Assembly: GCA_034008185.1 (NCBI GenBank)
Contig: CM067084.1
Coordinates: 63,378,599 to 63,442,598 of the forward strand
Reading direction: 5' to 3'
Origin: Gorsachius magnificus
Lineage: Eukaryota > Chordata > Aves > Pelecaniformes > Ardeidae
DNA: 64,000 bases
The notes beneath the pieces were generated by a model, which was not told the origin of the DNA, did no database searches, and saw only the letters and a program-made list of their open reading frames with translations. The position numbers were made by a program, and so were the translations under genes. This document shows, piece after piece, positions 38,501-51,692 of this stretch. The first letter of the stretch is position 1. Each line of letters starts with the position of its first letter.

Positions 38501-41500
38501 TTGCCTTTGTAGCTGTGAGAGATAATTGCAGGCTCCATACTTTAAGGAAACAAACTGAGGAAAAGACTATTTACATACACTAGGAACATGCACAGATTAG
38601 CTTCAGCTGGCCTGTTTATACTGTCAGCCTGTATTACACTGGAGATTAGATAAATGTACATAAATGTTAGGCATAACAAATATTTGGCAGTGTTTCTCCG
38701 TCCTTGCATTATGCTCCACGTAGCCCGTTACAGGACTTGCCTGAGGAGGCTGGGGACACAGGGGTGTTTAACTCCTTCGGGTCACTTGGGGTAAGAGACT
38801 GCCCAAGCAAAGTGGGTTTTTAATAAGCCACAACTTTTAGTGTATTATTTCCACCTGAATATTCAGGTTGGAAACTGCTGCAGCTAAAAACTATGAATGG
38901 GGAGGAAGCATTATCAGGATATTATTCCATCACTGCTGTTGTTTTGTTTGTAGTTATCAGTTTGCATGGCCAAGTTAAGACCATTTGGTTACTTGTCTTT
39001 TGCAAGTAACCAATCCATTTACACTGTGAACTGGGAATAATAAAACCTTAAAGATCCTAGTGGTCAGCACCGTCTATTTAAATATTTAGCATTATATTTT
39101 GTAATTTCCTTCTCTGTATTTTTGTATTTAATCGTATTGATTTTTCTTCTTTTTTAATGACATCAGAAGGAAAAACAAGATGTAGAAATGCAGAGTATGT
39201 TTGTCTCAGTGGCTGAGCATGAGAGCTGGGCAGCCTGGAGACAGCAGGGACAGATTCTTCTGTCTCTCCCTGGGAATCCGGTGGCTCCTGCTCGGAAGGA
39301 GCATCCCCAGGGCTTTGGTGGAGTCAGGCACCGGTAAGCTAGAACAGGGCTAGGAGGTCAGGGCATCTTTTTCCTTTTTTTTTTGTTTCGCAAGGTTTCT
39401 TCTGTGTAAGGTGATGATGATTGCTCATCATGAAATACACAGTTTAACATTTGGCACGTGTCTGTTCTTCCATCCATAGATTTCAAAACGGATTGCATAA
39501 GTTCATGTGTAATTAGCTCCTGCAAACTAGCGCACAGAAAGTTAGACTTTGTTATTTAAAAAACGGCCTGTATTTTTGGCTGTCCAGTTGTAGACATCTG
39601 CTGCAGCTTTCTCAGAGGCCCAAACGTGCCCCAGCTGCTATTGTTTCAGCTGGGTGTCTGGTGTGTGGCTCACCCAACGAATCCCAGGCTCTCAGAGTCA
39701 GTGCCATGAAACCCCCACGATCTGTGGGGAATTCTTTGGAGTCCGGGAGCACCGGCTTCACAGGCACAGTTGCAGGGTGGTGGCCTGGAGAAGTTGGGGA
39801 AATAGACCTTGTGAAGAAAGCAAAGCAAGAAATTAGTGAGCAAATGAGGTTCCAGAGAGCTGGGAATTCCAGGTGCTGTGTTTGGACAGACTTGTTTGAG
39901 TGTTTGCAAGTCAAAATGAATGAGTAAACAAATCCGTGAATTTTAGACCTTGATAGTCTTCAGCCATCCTTGATATGAAGACCTGTGAAATATTTCTACT
40001 GGGTGTATGAAACCCTGTAGAGAAAGCTTAAGACCACAACTAGTAGTCTCACTTTGGTAGTAATCATTCCTAAATTCCTTAGAAATGGGGATTGAGAGGG
40101 ATCTGTGGACCACAGATTGGAAAGCACTGTTTCAAGCGCTCTGGCTAACTACAGAGCTGGCAACTGCTGAATCTCTAGAAATATTTCTAATTGGGAAACT
40201 TCAGATTGCTTAAATAAACAATAAATACATCTGAGCTGCTTAAGGGTTTCCTTACAGGACCTGTGGGACTACCCTTGTTGCCATATACTATGAAAAGCCC
40301 AGTGGCTTTTTATTCATTTACCTGGGAAGAGAGCTGATTTGAAGCTGGAGTGAAACCTCCTCCTAGGTCCCGCAGTCTGGACGTGCCCATCACCTGGCTG
40401 GTTGATCTCCCTTGCCGGACCACGCGCTACGTATCCCTCACCCAGCCAGCTCCTCCCTCTGCTTCCCTTTTTCATTTGTCTCCTTTCCTGACTCTCACTG
40501 TACCTAATAACTCTACCATGAAAAAAAAAAAAGTGGTATGATGTAAATAGGTGCTTTTAATATGATCTCCCTGGTGAGGCTTCTTTTGTTTGTTTACTTG
40601 CACCGTATCTGTATTGAGTGTGCCCTTTCCCTGCAGGTTGTCCCAGTAGATTTGTTTCCTGAGTATTTATTAGTTTTGCTGTACGTTTTTATATATATTT
40701 TTAAAGTGCAAGACACGAAGCGTACAGAGCTTTAACTGGGATTACCTTGTCAATAGTTGATTCTGAACCTTCAGAAATGGAGTATTTTGTCCTGTCATGT
40801 TAGCAGCTTGTCGCTGTAGATAGGGAGGATGACCCATGCTGTGATCATCCAAAAGAGATAATGGAAGGATCTGCTGAAGATGATGTCAATATCCCTGATG
40901 TTATTTTCATAGGGATTCCAAAATGGACAGTGTGATGTATTTCTCTGAATACAATCACGCTTACACTATCCCAGTACGAGGCAGAGAAATACATGCCCCA
41001 GTGTATGTGTGCCCACCTACTGCTTCAAAGGGAGTAGAAGGATGAGGCAAGTAGTGACAGTGAGAAATTCGGTTACTGAGGCATGTAAGGAGAGTCTGAA
41101 GGTAAATGCTGTTAGCGCACGGAGCAGACTTCTGGGAATCACGACATCACGGCCTGTTTTCACTGCATCATGAACCCAGTGGAAGGACAGACCTTGAAAT
41201 GTGAGTGTCTGGCGTGCTTTTGTAGCATAGAGGGATACGCTAAACCTGCTAAATGGGATTTTGGGGGACAGAGAGTGCATAATATTAAAATATCAGGCAA
41301 ATAACAGCTTCTACAGGTGTTTCCATTTGTCCTGTACCTGTAAAATCCAGAAGCTCCTACTGACTGTAAAATTAATAATAGGCAAAGTCAATGCTAAATG
41401 GCCTCAAGAAAAAAGGCACAAAAATCTTATGAAAAGTCAGGATCGATAGGATACCTCTTGCAGTACAATATCGAGCCTTCTTTCCCCTTCCCCCAAAATA

Positions 41501-42141
41501 CCATTGTCAGTTATACAGCAAAGCTTTTACTTACTTCTGCTAATGGAAAACTGTGATAACGATCTTTGAATAATAGGGGTTTAGAAATAGCAGCTCCTGG
41601 GTCCTTATACCAGCTTTACCAGTCAATACTGTCGTTTTCTTTTCGAGAGGCAGCAGTCCTGGAGGCTGGGAAGGAATCGGTGCCATCCAGTGTATCTCGA
41701 AGGATTTTTTTTTTTTTTTTCTCTTCCACATCTCAGATGAATTATTAAATGCAAATTCAGCAGTGCAAGGGAGGAAAAAACAGATTATTTTCCTTTTGAG
41801 TTTGCTGATTAGTCAATTGCTTAGTTCATGGAGGATGCCACTTGTGTCAAGTTTCTGTATACTTTCATAGAACTGGAGCACGATACTTACCGTATCTCAA
41901 GTGAATGATTTTTCAATTAGCCTGCAGTTCCTTGGCTGTATTCCCTTTGCAGCCCTACGTGGGTGATGTAGAGCAAAGGTTTAAGAGGTTTTGGACAATT
42001 TATGATGTTTGGAGAGGCTATTTGTCAAGAAACAATATCTGCAACAACTTTTATGTTCAATTTTAGTCCTGGGTCTTTTGTTTATTTTTATGGCACTGTT
42101 TTCTGAGGTGGTGAAGCTAACTTGAAGGTATTGTTTAAAAA
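32530..42141. other. Long non-coding stretch, no gene seen
   Basis: Nearly 10 kb with no recognised gene or transposon. It includes the window's longest open frame (33551-34099, minus, 182 codons), judged chance. A GC-rich patch spans about 33830-34170 and another, open in several frames, spans 35600-35890. A T run of 16 lies at 41705-41720. A weak candidate exon at 38205-38368 is described as a finding. Confidence 0.5.
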
Positions 42142-42168
42142 GGGGAGGGAGGGGGGAAGAAAGCGGGG
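42142..42168 (+). repeat. G-quadruplex motif on plus strand
   Basis: Four G runs occur in 27 bp: GGGG, GGG, GGGGGG and GGGG, with spacers of 1, 1 and 8 bases (the last one AAGAAAGC). The pattern fits an intramolecular G-quadruplex with one long loop. Confidence 0.75.
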
Positions 42169-45100
42169 AAAAAAGCTGGTGTTAAAAGATCGAGATATCA
42201 GAGGGCACACGACTATTTTTATGATGGGCTGCAGATGGGAGTGCGCTGCGAATTGGTTTACTCTGCCAGCCAAACCGGGAAAGAAAGGAAAGATCAGAAA
42301 CATTTGAAAATGAGATCATACGGCATGTGAACTATACAGACATCTCGCCCATGTTTTTTTTATGAGAAGTCTTACTGACATTTGAAAAGTAGGGACCTGT
42401 TCCCTAGTCTTAAGGTTGACTGACATTTAAGGGCAGCGTAAGGCATGATTTCCTTCCCCTCTTTTTAAATTGAAGTTTTCATAAATCAGGGTGAGGGAGA
42501 AGCCTGGTTACATCTTGCAAAGCGTTAAGATCTGTGTAGAAATAAGAAAAAAGTAACCCATGACATTTTAAACACTTTGCTGAGTCTTGTTTTGTTCTAT
42601 ATCTATAGAGGCATGGATGGATATGGAGCTGCACGGTGATGGGGAGGGGGAGAACCTGAGGAGGGTTTAATTTCAGGTATTTATCACAGCAGCTCAAACG
42701 CAATTGCACAGAATTAGCAAAATCAGGGAAATCTGGGTTAGTCTAAACGCACTGCTGAAGAAGCTGCTGCTCCGTAAGACGGGGGCAGCGTGTTTTATCC
42801 TTGTCCCAAATGCAGGCAGGCAGCTGGGCTCACACCAGGGACAGGTTCCTGCGGCTGCAGTTGCTGGCGTGGGTGGGCAACACCAGCAGCGGCAAAGGGC
42901 CCTGGGTGGGTACCGCTGAGGGCCAGAGAGCGAGCGCCTTCCTTCGCTCACTGAGCCAGTAGAAAACATTCACCGTCCTGTGGTTTTCTTCGCTAGATGT
43001 ATTTCTCTGCTCTGAGAGGCTCGGGACACCGCGGGGTAATTTATAAACCTATCCCTATTTCCTAGCATCTTTGCTGAGACCGAGCATCAGTCGCAAAAAG
43101 CTTAACCAGCTTCTGTATGTACCCCTCAGCTATGTTTGTTCCTTCTAGCAAAGGCTGAGCTGTAGTTTTAGGGTACTCTTAATTATAGAAACCAAGCCCG
43201 CTTCCGTGTGAGGTTTTAAAGCCATTCTCTGAAGTATCTTCTTTCTCTGACCCCCAAGCCATCTGCAAGTGGTCATGTAAGTACCTAAAGGCCTTGATCC
43301 AGACATCCCAGCTAATCAAAGGCAAGGTCCCATGGGGTTACTTAGGCTGGAAACCGGCAAAGTGTTGCGTGGTGGTTTGAAATCGGCTTCTGAGAGAGCA
43401 GCATCGTCCCGCAGCTCGTCCCGCTTTTGTGGGCGATGACGGCCAGATGTTGCAGTCGGGCACTGAAACTGGTTTAGGACAATTGTTTTATAAAGGGTAA
43501 TAAAGAGCATCAATGGAGGACATTAATACTTAGGGGGGACTCCTGCTAAAACTATCTAAAGAGGAGTGATATAAAGTGACATAAAAATTCCCGTATGGTA
43601 ATTTGAGTAGCATAGAAGAGTGACTAATGAACTGCATTGCTTTTATAGCTAAATGGACTGAGGATAAGGCTGGCTCTAATACATCCCCACTACACAATTA
43701 TGGGAGGAATTTATATCACTTTTTGTATTTAATTTGCATATATTGCACACGTGTGTGTGTGTGCATGCGCGTGTGTGTGAATACTGGCTTCATGTGTGCT
43801 GAGGAACAAAAGCTAAGCTGTTCAGTTTAATATTAATTGTGTATATTTATCTCTTTCTAATCTAGGAATCTTCCTACATATATATTTAAAAAGCACCCGT
43901 TAACAACTTAGTAAGCCTTTTTTCACCAACACAAATGGTTTGCGTATTTCTGTTGCTATTACCTTTTACAAACACCAGAAATACAGGGCAAGCTTCTCTG
44001 CTGCTCCAGCGTTACCTAGCGCAGAGTGGGAGGACCATCAGGGAGCTATTTCTGACACCTGGCTTCCCAAGCGATTACCGCTCAGGACACCAAATAAATG
44101 ATAGTACCTTCAGGGTTCCTCTAAGGTAAGAGCCAGCTGCGGTCCTAGTGGAGACCATCAATTTGCAAACCCCAGGGACACCCTTCCCCTCCCTCACTCC
44201 CATGTTGTCTCTCTCCTTACTGCTCCCAGATTTCATGCATCTTTCCATCATGTAGAAGTTTCTTCCTTTCCTTTGAAGCAGCTCAGGTCCACTTAGAGAC
44301 ATGTGTTAGCCTAATATTGACTCTGTCCTGTATACCTTTCATGTGCTTATTGTCAGGCATATTGCTCCCTCTTGTAAATAACTCCATGGAGGGTGCTCAC
44401 AGCAGCACCCACAGAGCAGAAGTAAGTCCTGACCCAGCAGGACAGACCTGCAAGGTGGGTGGCCTTGAGGTGCATCGGCCGGCCGGCTCCCATGCTTCCA
44501 GGGTGGTGATGAAGCCAGAGGACATGGTAGCTCGGTGGTGGATCCCTCTCATCTCTACACCATTTTTTAAGCATAGCATAAGATTTGGGGTTCCAGTCTG
44601 GAAGTGTTTTCCAGGTTTCTAGTGAGTATTTAATGATGTTTGACTATGTAGGACAGTATTAGTAAGAGTCTTGAGAGCAAGAAACCTCCAGAGCCTTAGG
44701 GTCTGTGTTCAAAAAAGAGCAAATAGAGAAAAGTATTCTGGATCTCACACCTTTTTAGTGATTGCTTTAAACCTTAAGCCCTTGATTTCATCTTCTTCTG
44801 GAAGTTTTGTGACCCTTCAGTTCTTCAGGACAATAATTTTTTCCCCTTTTCTCATGTCTGGGTTGTAGGACTCTAAAATAACTGCCTTGCTTGTAGGAGG
44901 CTGCTTAGAAAGAGAAGATTTTGACCCGTGGAAATACAGCAACAGTGACAAGCAAATCTCTTAAGGCTTTTGCTAGACAAAAAGGACAGTGGGTAATCCA
45001 GTAACTGTGTAAAAGAGATTTATTCTGGAACAAATGCACATTGCAGAAGAAAGCATTCTGCTGCTTCCTCCATCAATCCTGAGTTGTGAAACTGTAAAAG

Positions 45101-48100
45101 GAAGGGAGAATTGAGCCCAGGGTGTCCATCCTTGCTGCCTGAGCCGTGGCTCTGGGGCTCGCCACAGCCCCACTGGGCTGCCACGGCACTGTGAAAGCTT
45201 GAGAAGAAAGCCTATTTGGGTGGAGAGAGGAATCCCACCTCCAGTATTCATCTGTCTCTTCCCCTGAGGCAGTTACTAAAATAGTTATTTTCTTGCTTTA
45301 ATGTGAGTGATGATTGAGGCACAGCTCTTGCCTCCAGTTTAGAGAGAATGACTTCACTAGGTTGGAAAGGGAAGTTTGTCCCTGGGTTCATCCCACCATG
45401 GGGCAGCCTTTGGCTCCCTGAGCAGTCAATGGATGGAAGGTGGTACCTGTAGAGGTGTCTTTAGATCTTTGGTTGGAAAGAATCACGTTCTGCAGTTGGC
45501 TCTCCTCGGCTTAGTGGGAGCCTCCAGTCCTGACTCAGGTAGGTCAGCCGAGTCCTTGGGTTGAGAGGATGAAGCGAGGCCTCAGAGACAGGAACAAGAC
45601 ACCGGGGTAAAAAGCAAGTGAATTGGCAAAACTTTCTCAACTCCACTGAAACTTCTGCCATGCTTACTTCCACTCTTCTCTTCTTGACTAACGTTTGGGC
45701 TTATTTCTTCCGTACAGTTACGCTGGTGGTACTGAGTTATGATGAGAAAAGACTTGGTCCATCACCAAGCACTAATTTTCAGATAATTAATACTTGGCAC
45801 CAGGGTAGCACTTAACAGCCATGACTGGAAGAGGACTGACGAAAAGTCCAGGCATGGCATCATCTAATTATTGGCTCTTTTATATGTGCCAAGGACTTAA
45901 TCATTTGTTACTTTTTCTAGGGGAAGGGGAAGTGATTACACGTTTCTTATGGGAAGCAGAGGTACCACTGGGCTACCATTAGCAGTGCCGTGGTTATGAG
46001 GGGCAAATTAAGCTTGGTGATCCTGCCAGCCTTATGTTCACCAAAGCCAGGCTCAGGATTTATAAATATTATTCTCTGGTGACAGACGTTAAGTGGCCCT
46101 CTTAACAACAAGCTTCTCTGTATTTTCTGCCCTTCTGTCCTTGTCCTTCATGTCAGTTCTGTCTCTTAATGTTTTTGCCGGGACATCTTGGTAGCTCCTT
46201 CTCAGCTGAACTCATTGAGTCCATTACTTCCTTAATTTCAGTCTCCTCCTTGATGTTCAACTCTACTTGATTACTCCATTACCAAAAAAACCCCAAAACC
46301 TGCTCACCAGGTTGGTTATCCCAATCTCTCACCGCTCTAAATTTAATCCAGGTTTTTAATATAAATGAGCTACCTGGTCAGCTGGGGAAAACTGAGCGCA
46401 TGCGACACCATGGCTCAATCACTGGCATCCTTGCCCCTAGGCCAGAAGGTTGCTCTTTCATTAGTCCCATACCAGGACATGGCTCATCCCCAGTGCTGCA
46501 ACTGGGTGTCGTGGAAGTGGAAATATCCCAGAGAATGATTTTCTTTTTTCTTTCTTTCTTTTGTTTTTTAAAATGAAGAAGGTATAATCCTATTGTCTTG
46601 GTAGCATTTCCTCTTTCACCAGGGTAAGTACAAATGTTGAGGTCTGTGTGTAAGAGCCATGGGTAAGCACATAGTGGCTTCTCTGTTCAGGCAAATGGTC
46701 ACTACCCTGACAGTTTAGTAAAAGGTATTTAAGGTGCCACATATCTGAGAGGCAAATTATAAAACCAAGCTGTGTTCTCAAATATAAGAAAGCATAGAAA
46801 CAAAAAGCCAAGTGCTGGGTTTCATACTGGATAGCTCATTAACTTAAAAACAGAGTACGAATGTAAATTATAACCCTTGTTATTACTCATAACTACAGTT
46901 CAGACGATAACTTGGCAGTTTGCCCACGACTCTTTTATAAACCAGTAACCTCCGGAATAAATTATACATCATACATAATACATAATTGTCCTTAAAAAGG
47001 CAATAATTGTTCTAAAAGGTACAGTTTGCAGTGTGTTTCGCATGAAATGTATACCACAAAGCCAGCCTGGTTGCTTGGGCTCCAGGTTCCTGGACAGCCT
47101 GTGTGCTTGGCAGGACTCGAGTTTCAAGTTGTTGCCCCAAACCTGCGGTGTTCCAGTATGGGACTGTTTCACAAACCCAATATGTGTCTTGTGCTTGCAT
47201 TCTCCTCTGCTAGGGGTTTCTGTGCTTCCTCCAGCTTGGGCTATGGCAGATGCCCTCACCTTTCTTTGATTCACTGTTGACGAATCCTGATGTACACAGC
47301 ATGCGTCATCCTGGAAGGGCTGATATCCTGGGGTAATCACTGGATTTAAAACAGTCTCATTTCTGTGCAGTCAACCTAAATCCTTCGTTCTCCCAGGACG
47401 GGCCAGTTGTACTCCGTTGTGCTCTGAAGGGGACATCAGGCCAAAGCCAACTGCAGAAACATACGCCACAAGAAGCATCTTCTCCCCAGTCTCAAGACCT
47501 CTTCATGTACACAAGATTCTGTGTATATGTAGGCTCTTTCTACTCTTATGATATTCAGGTGAAGCAGCAATACACCAAGAGTACCATACTAGGAGGAGTT
47601 TTGGTGTTTGTCTTTCTAATGGCCTGATTATCTATTCAGAGCTACTCGTTTTTATGGAGAATTATATTATCTCGGTGCCAGTCAAAAGCTTTTAATAACA
47701 TGCATTTAGCAAAAAAAACATTTATAGCATTTGTGGCCCCCACACCCTACCCCAAATCCTTTTTGAAACACATGCTTCATCATGGTTTTCGCTTCAGATT
47801 TTTTCAGTTTGTAGTTTTATAATGTTGGGTTGCCAGCACAAAGCTTTCTTTCTGTGCTCAAACTTCCAATTAATTCTCTTTGCTTGTAGGTATTTTTTTA
47901 AGATAGACAGCAAGAAGGTTATGTGTACTTTGGGTTGTTTTTTTTTTCCCTGTGTTTATTTGTCTGCACAAGACACATTACAGGAAACCTTTCATACGGG
48001 AGTTGCCGTGTCGTCGTAATAATTGATACCGGAAAGTTATGTGAAGGTCTTATTGTGCTAAATAAACTAGCTTTTTCTCAGAATGAAAGGATAAATGGTG

Positions 48101-48937
48101 GGACCTAAAAAAGAAAACCCTTTAAAAATGACCTACGGTGAAAGATACATAAACTACAGGAAGACTACCCACATAGTTTTATCATTGGAAAGAAAGGTCG
48201 CTATTTTTCTACCACAGTAACAGAATAATAATACATTCAGTTAGCAAAAACTCATACAAGCGAATGTTAAGATGCTAATAGATGTTGCAAGCCAGAACTT
48301 GAACAGAGAGTTCTGCTTTCCTAATGTGGGTTTGCTGCCCTTCAAATTATTAGATTCTGTCAATCAAAGACTGTTTTCACATATAAAGCTATTATAGCCT
48401 GATCTTCCTCATTTCTGAAGGGCAACCAAACTTGAATGCTCTTGGTGATAAAATACTGGTTGCTTTATGCCCTGATTTTATAGATGGGTGTTAAAACAAA
48501 TTTAGTCTTAAACTTTCTGTGGAAATAATTTGAAATGCAATTTGCTATGCATGTATTCATCTTCTCTCCTCTTGCTCTTCAGATTTTTCCACTGATATAT
48601 TGATCATAGTGGATAAAAAAAGGTTATCTCACACCATTTTCCACCATGGCCCATCTCACCATGCAGTTTTCCAGCTGAGCTAGTAAGCTCAGCTATCTTA
48701 AACAAAGAGTCTTCAAGAAACCACGTCTTTGCTCTTAAGCAGCCTTAATTTAGTGTAGGTAAGAGTGGTCTTGGAACTGGGTTACTCTGGTGGTGTAGGG
48801 CTTGCAGGCTGCCTGTGTCTATACTGTCCTGCTAGCCCAGGTCTCAAAGTGACATGGAAGTCCAAACTCCTTGATGGTCAACACTACCTGCTCCATTCTG
48901 ACTCTGAGGTGACTAAGTCAGCTGGCTTTGCATTCAT
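42169..48937. other. Long non-coding stretch, no gene seen
   Basis: About 6.8 kb without a recognised gene. A CA/GT alternating tract (potential Z-DNA) occupies 43745-43779. A pyrimidine-rich CTTT tract lies at about 46543-46571. Open frames up to 123 codons (46969-47340, minus) show no recognisable family. Sequence just left of the next CR1 (48765-48937) is not recognisably part of it. Confidence 0.55.
43745..43779. repeat. CA/GT dinucleotide tract
   Basis: An alternating purine-pyrimidine stretch of GT and GC steps interrupted by a CATGCGC segment. Such tracts are prone to length variation and to Z-DNA formation. Confidence 0.85.
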
Positions 48938-49380
48938 GTTGGACACACTGGAGGGGGTCCAGAGAAGGGCCACCAAGATGGTCAAAGGACTGGGAAGCCT
49001 GCTGTATGAGAGAATTGGGTTTGTTCAGCCTTGAGAAAGGGAGGCTTAGAGGGGATCTTATCACCGTGTACCAGTACTTAAAGGGTAGTTACAAAGAAGA
49101 CGGAAGCTCCCTTTTCACAAGGAGTCACATGGAAACGATGAGGGGTAATGGGTAGAAGTTAATCCTGAGAAGATTCTGATTAGACAGGAGAGGAGGAGAA
49201 TTTTTCACAGTAAGTCAACCATTGGAATAATCTCCCCAGGGGAGTGGTTGACTCTACTGCACTACACACTTTCAAGATGCAGCTGGACAGGGTGCTGGGC
49301 CATCTTGTCTAGACTGTGCTCTTACCTAGAAAGGTTGGACCAGATGATCCTTGAGGTCCTTTCCAGCCTGGGATTCTAAG
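48938..49380 (+). mobile_element. CR1 LINE, longest copy in the window
   Basis: About 440 bp of CR1 3' sequence in plus orientation. It starts in the ORF2 segment LEGVQRRATKMVKGL, is frameshifted near 49005-49015, and continues in another frame as [20 protein letters not shown], then YLKGSYKEDGSSLF. A stop follows at about 49153. Downstream blocks include AGGAGAATTTTTCACAGTAAG and GGTTGGACCAGATGATCCTT. The end TTCCAGCCTGGGATTCTAAG keeps only one degenerate octamer. The frameshift, stops and worn tail indicate moderate age. The open frames at 48765-49034 and 48928-49155 are partly this element and are not genes. Confidence 0.95.
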
Positions 49381-50534
49381 GGGAGACAGAGTGGGAGGGG
49401 ATCCCAGGGACCGAATGCCATGGCAGCCCTGCCCCATGGACAGTCCATCTCTCCATGGTTGCCTGGGTTGGGGCTTTCACCAGGGCTCACCATGGTGCAG
49501 CCACAGGAGGTGGCAGCAGAGGTGTAGTCGATGGAGAGAGCTGAAGAACCGCAATCAAAACACACACAAAACCCCCTGAGATTGAATAATTTTAAGCAAA
49601 CATTAGTAAAAATCTCAGTATTTTGTGGTACACTGTTGTGTTTTTCCTGTGTAAAACACTGGATGATAAGGTTCTTGTGTCAACCTGTGGTGCCTGTTGA
49701 GATTTCTTAATGATGTTTATTAATTTAATTAAAGAAAGAGAATTTATTTAAAGGTGTTAGCACAGAGACAAAAGTAAGGTTGAAGTATCCATTCAAGCTC
49801 TGCTTTTCCTGCCTTTTTGAGCACTTGATTTCAACATTCATGTTACAGTAACATGAACAGCATTTTGGGGAGTTGCGTGTGTTTTTGACAGATAATTATG
49901 GCTACATCAGGCATCGTTCTTGCTCCCTTGGGTCCATAACTATTGTTGGCTTTGGTGATGCAACGCTAAGTGTCTCACCTACTGGGGGTAGGCCACTATT
50001 TTAGGGTAGAAATAACACCTGATGAGGTTATTGTAGGGTTTACACCCATAGTGATACAAATGGGATAGACTACTATAGTCACCTAAAACTTGCTCTTTCT
50101 AAACACGTCTGTCAAACTTGCCTGCTAAAATGCCACTGAAAAGGTAAGAGAAAAGGTTGCAGATACAGCTAGGCAAAGTCCACTCCTTCCTCAAAATAAC
50201 AGTCATGGCTTTTAGTGAAGGTACTCGTCTAAACAGCCTGCTTTTGCCAGTAGTGGGTGTCTGGGACCACATATCGTACCGGGTTGTTGACTGGGAGGCT
50301 ATACGCGTCTTCTGGCAGGCTGGATGCAGGGCAGTACCACCCAGTACCTTCCTCTGAATTTACCCAAGCACTGGAAAATTGGGAAAAACTTCCTTGCTGG
50401 ATGCAGCCTCCTCCTGCCCAGCCTAAGCCAGCGTTGGACGGCTGGTGTGCTCCTGGCAGAGGCATCTCACCCCTCCCAGTCCCGCGCTGCTTGGTTTGCC
50501 TTCCTGCCTCATTAATCTCAGTCCCCTTATCCTC
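49381..50534. other. Non-coding spacer between CR1 copies
   Basis: No gene is recognised. It contains the perfect 21-bp inverted repeat at 49837-49857. Open frames at 50229-50591 (minus, 120 codons) and 50257-50541 (plus) overlap on opposite strands and partly run into the next CR1. Confidence 0.55.
49837..49857. repeat. Perfect 10-bp inverted repeat, 1-base spacer
   Basis: Arms TTCATGTTAC and GTAACATGAA are exact reverse complements separated by a single A. The centre contains AGTAAC, which matches one RFX half-site (RGYAAC); the opposite half matches in all but the last position. It could be a dimeric transcription-factor site. Confidence 0.9.
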
Positions 50535-50892
50535 CCTATGATCGTAGAATTGTTTAGGTTGGAAAAGACCTTTAAGATCAAGTCCAACCATTAACCTTAC
50601 ACTGCCATCCCACCACTAAACCACCCTCCAGGGATGGGGACTCAACCACTTCCCTGGGCAGACTATTCCAATGCTTGACAACCCTTTCGGTGAAGAAATT
50701 TTTCCAAATGTCCAATCTAAACCTCCCCTGGCAACTTGAGGCCATTTCCCCTCCTCCTATCACTTGTTACCTGGGAGAAGAGACCAACACCCACCTCACT
50801 ACAGCCTCCTGTCAGGCAGTTGTAGAGGGCGATAAGGTGTCCTCTCAGCCTCCTTTTCTCCAGACTAAACAACCCCAGGTCCCTCAGATGCA
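50535..50892 (-). mobile_element. CR1 LINE, 5'-truncated, 3' end at 50535
   Basis: A minus-strand CR1 whose tail (reverse complement of CTATGATCGTAGAATTG) is at the low-coordinate end. ORF2 remnants are readable on the minus strand: [20 protein letters not shown] in one frame and [20 protein letters not shown] in another, joined by a frameshift around 50720-50765. The 3' untranslated part follows the motif TTAAAGGTCTTTTCCAACC and keeps a single altered octamer. Divergence from the family appears low. Confidence 0.96.
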
Positions 50893-51209
50893 TGGTTCCA
50901 GACAACTGTCTTTTTGATTTGCCCCCCAAAGTTCTATCTCATGTCTTCCCTCCCTCCTTCATGTCTCTTTTGCAAAAAGCATCAGTACCAGAGCCTCCTA
51001 GCATACAGTGTGTCAGGATGCTTCACTGCCTGCTCTGACGCCATTCCCTTCCCAGAGGTACATCGGCAAGTGCCAGTTGTCATGTCCTCGTCAGCCAGAG
51101 GATGTCAAATAATAACTAGCTTTCACCCATGCAGCACGGTGCTTCCCAAACAGCGTGGGACAAGTAATTAGAAACAACTTGGCTTTTCCTTGCTTCAGCT
51201 GTGAGGACA

Positions 51210-51231
51210 CCCCACCCCACCCCACCCTCCC
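51210..51231 (-). repeat. CCCCA tandem; G-quadruplex motif on minus strand
   Basis: Four C runs (CCCCA three times, then CCCTCCC) give the minus strand four to five G runs with one- or two-base loops, a strong quadruplex pattern. Confidence 0.85.
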
Positions 51232-51543
51232 AGCAGTTAGTGCGTGATTTTAAGCTTGCTCTGTGTTGTGGTAGAGCCTGGCTTTACCGATGTTATCGCT
51301 CCCATCAGGTTGTAATAGAGTTATGATACCTCCTTCCCTTGCGTGTAGTGCCCCATGTTTGTGCGCCACACGCTCGTTAGAGGCTGATACCCAGCCGATG
51401 TAGCTTACATTTCTGTAACGGCTTTTATAGTGTTGTCACGTGGAGTTAGGACTGTCTGAAGACAGCCAGAGTTCGGAGCAGTTAAAGCGTTTGAGGGAGA
51501 TTACCGTAATTGCAAGTGAACAACCTTCAGTGCTTTCTCCCTG

Positions 51544-51692
51544 CCGCCCCCCTCCCCGCTCAGCCGTTCCCCATCGCGGGGCAGGCTGCCGAGAGGCCGC
51601 TCGGAGCAAGCGGCTTCACGGTGACAGTCACATACGGACACTGCGCCCCAAGGGCGACGCCGCGGCCTGCCCGCGAGACCGTCAGGCTGCGG
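51544..51692. promoter_or_regulatory. Short CpG-dense patch
   Basis: About 20 CpGs occur in 149 bp. The patch is shorter than the usual 200-bp island threshold but clearly stands out from its surroundings. Several frames are open through it because stop codons are rare in GC-rich sequence. Its role is unknown. Confidence 0.45.
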
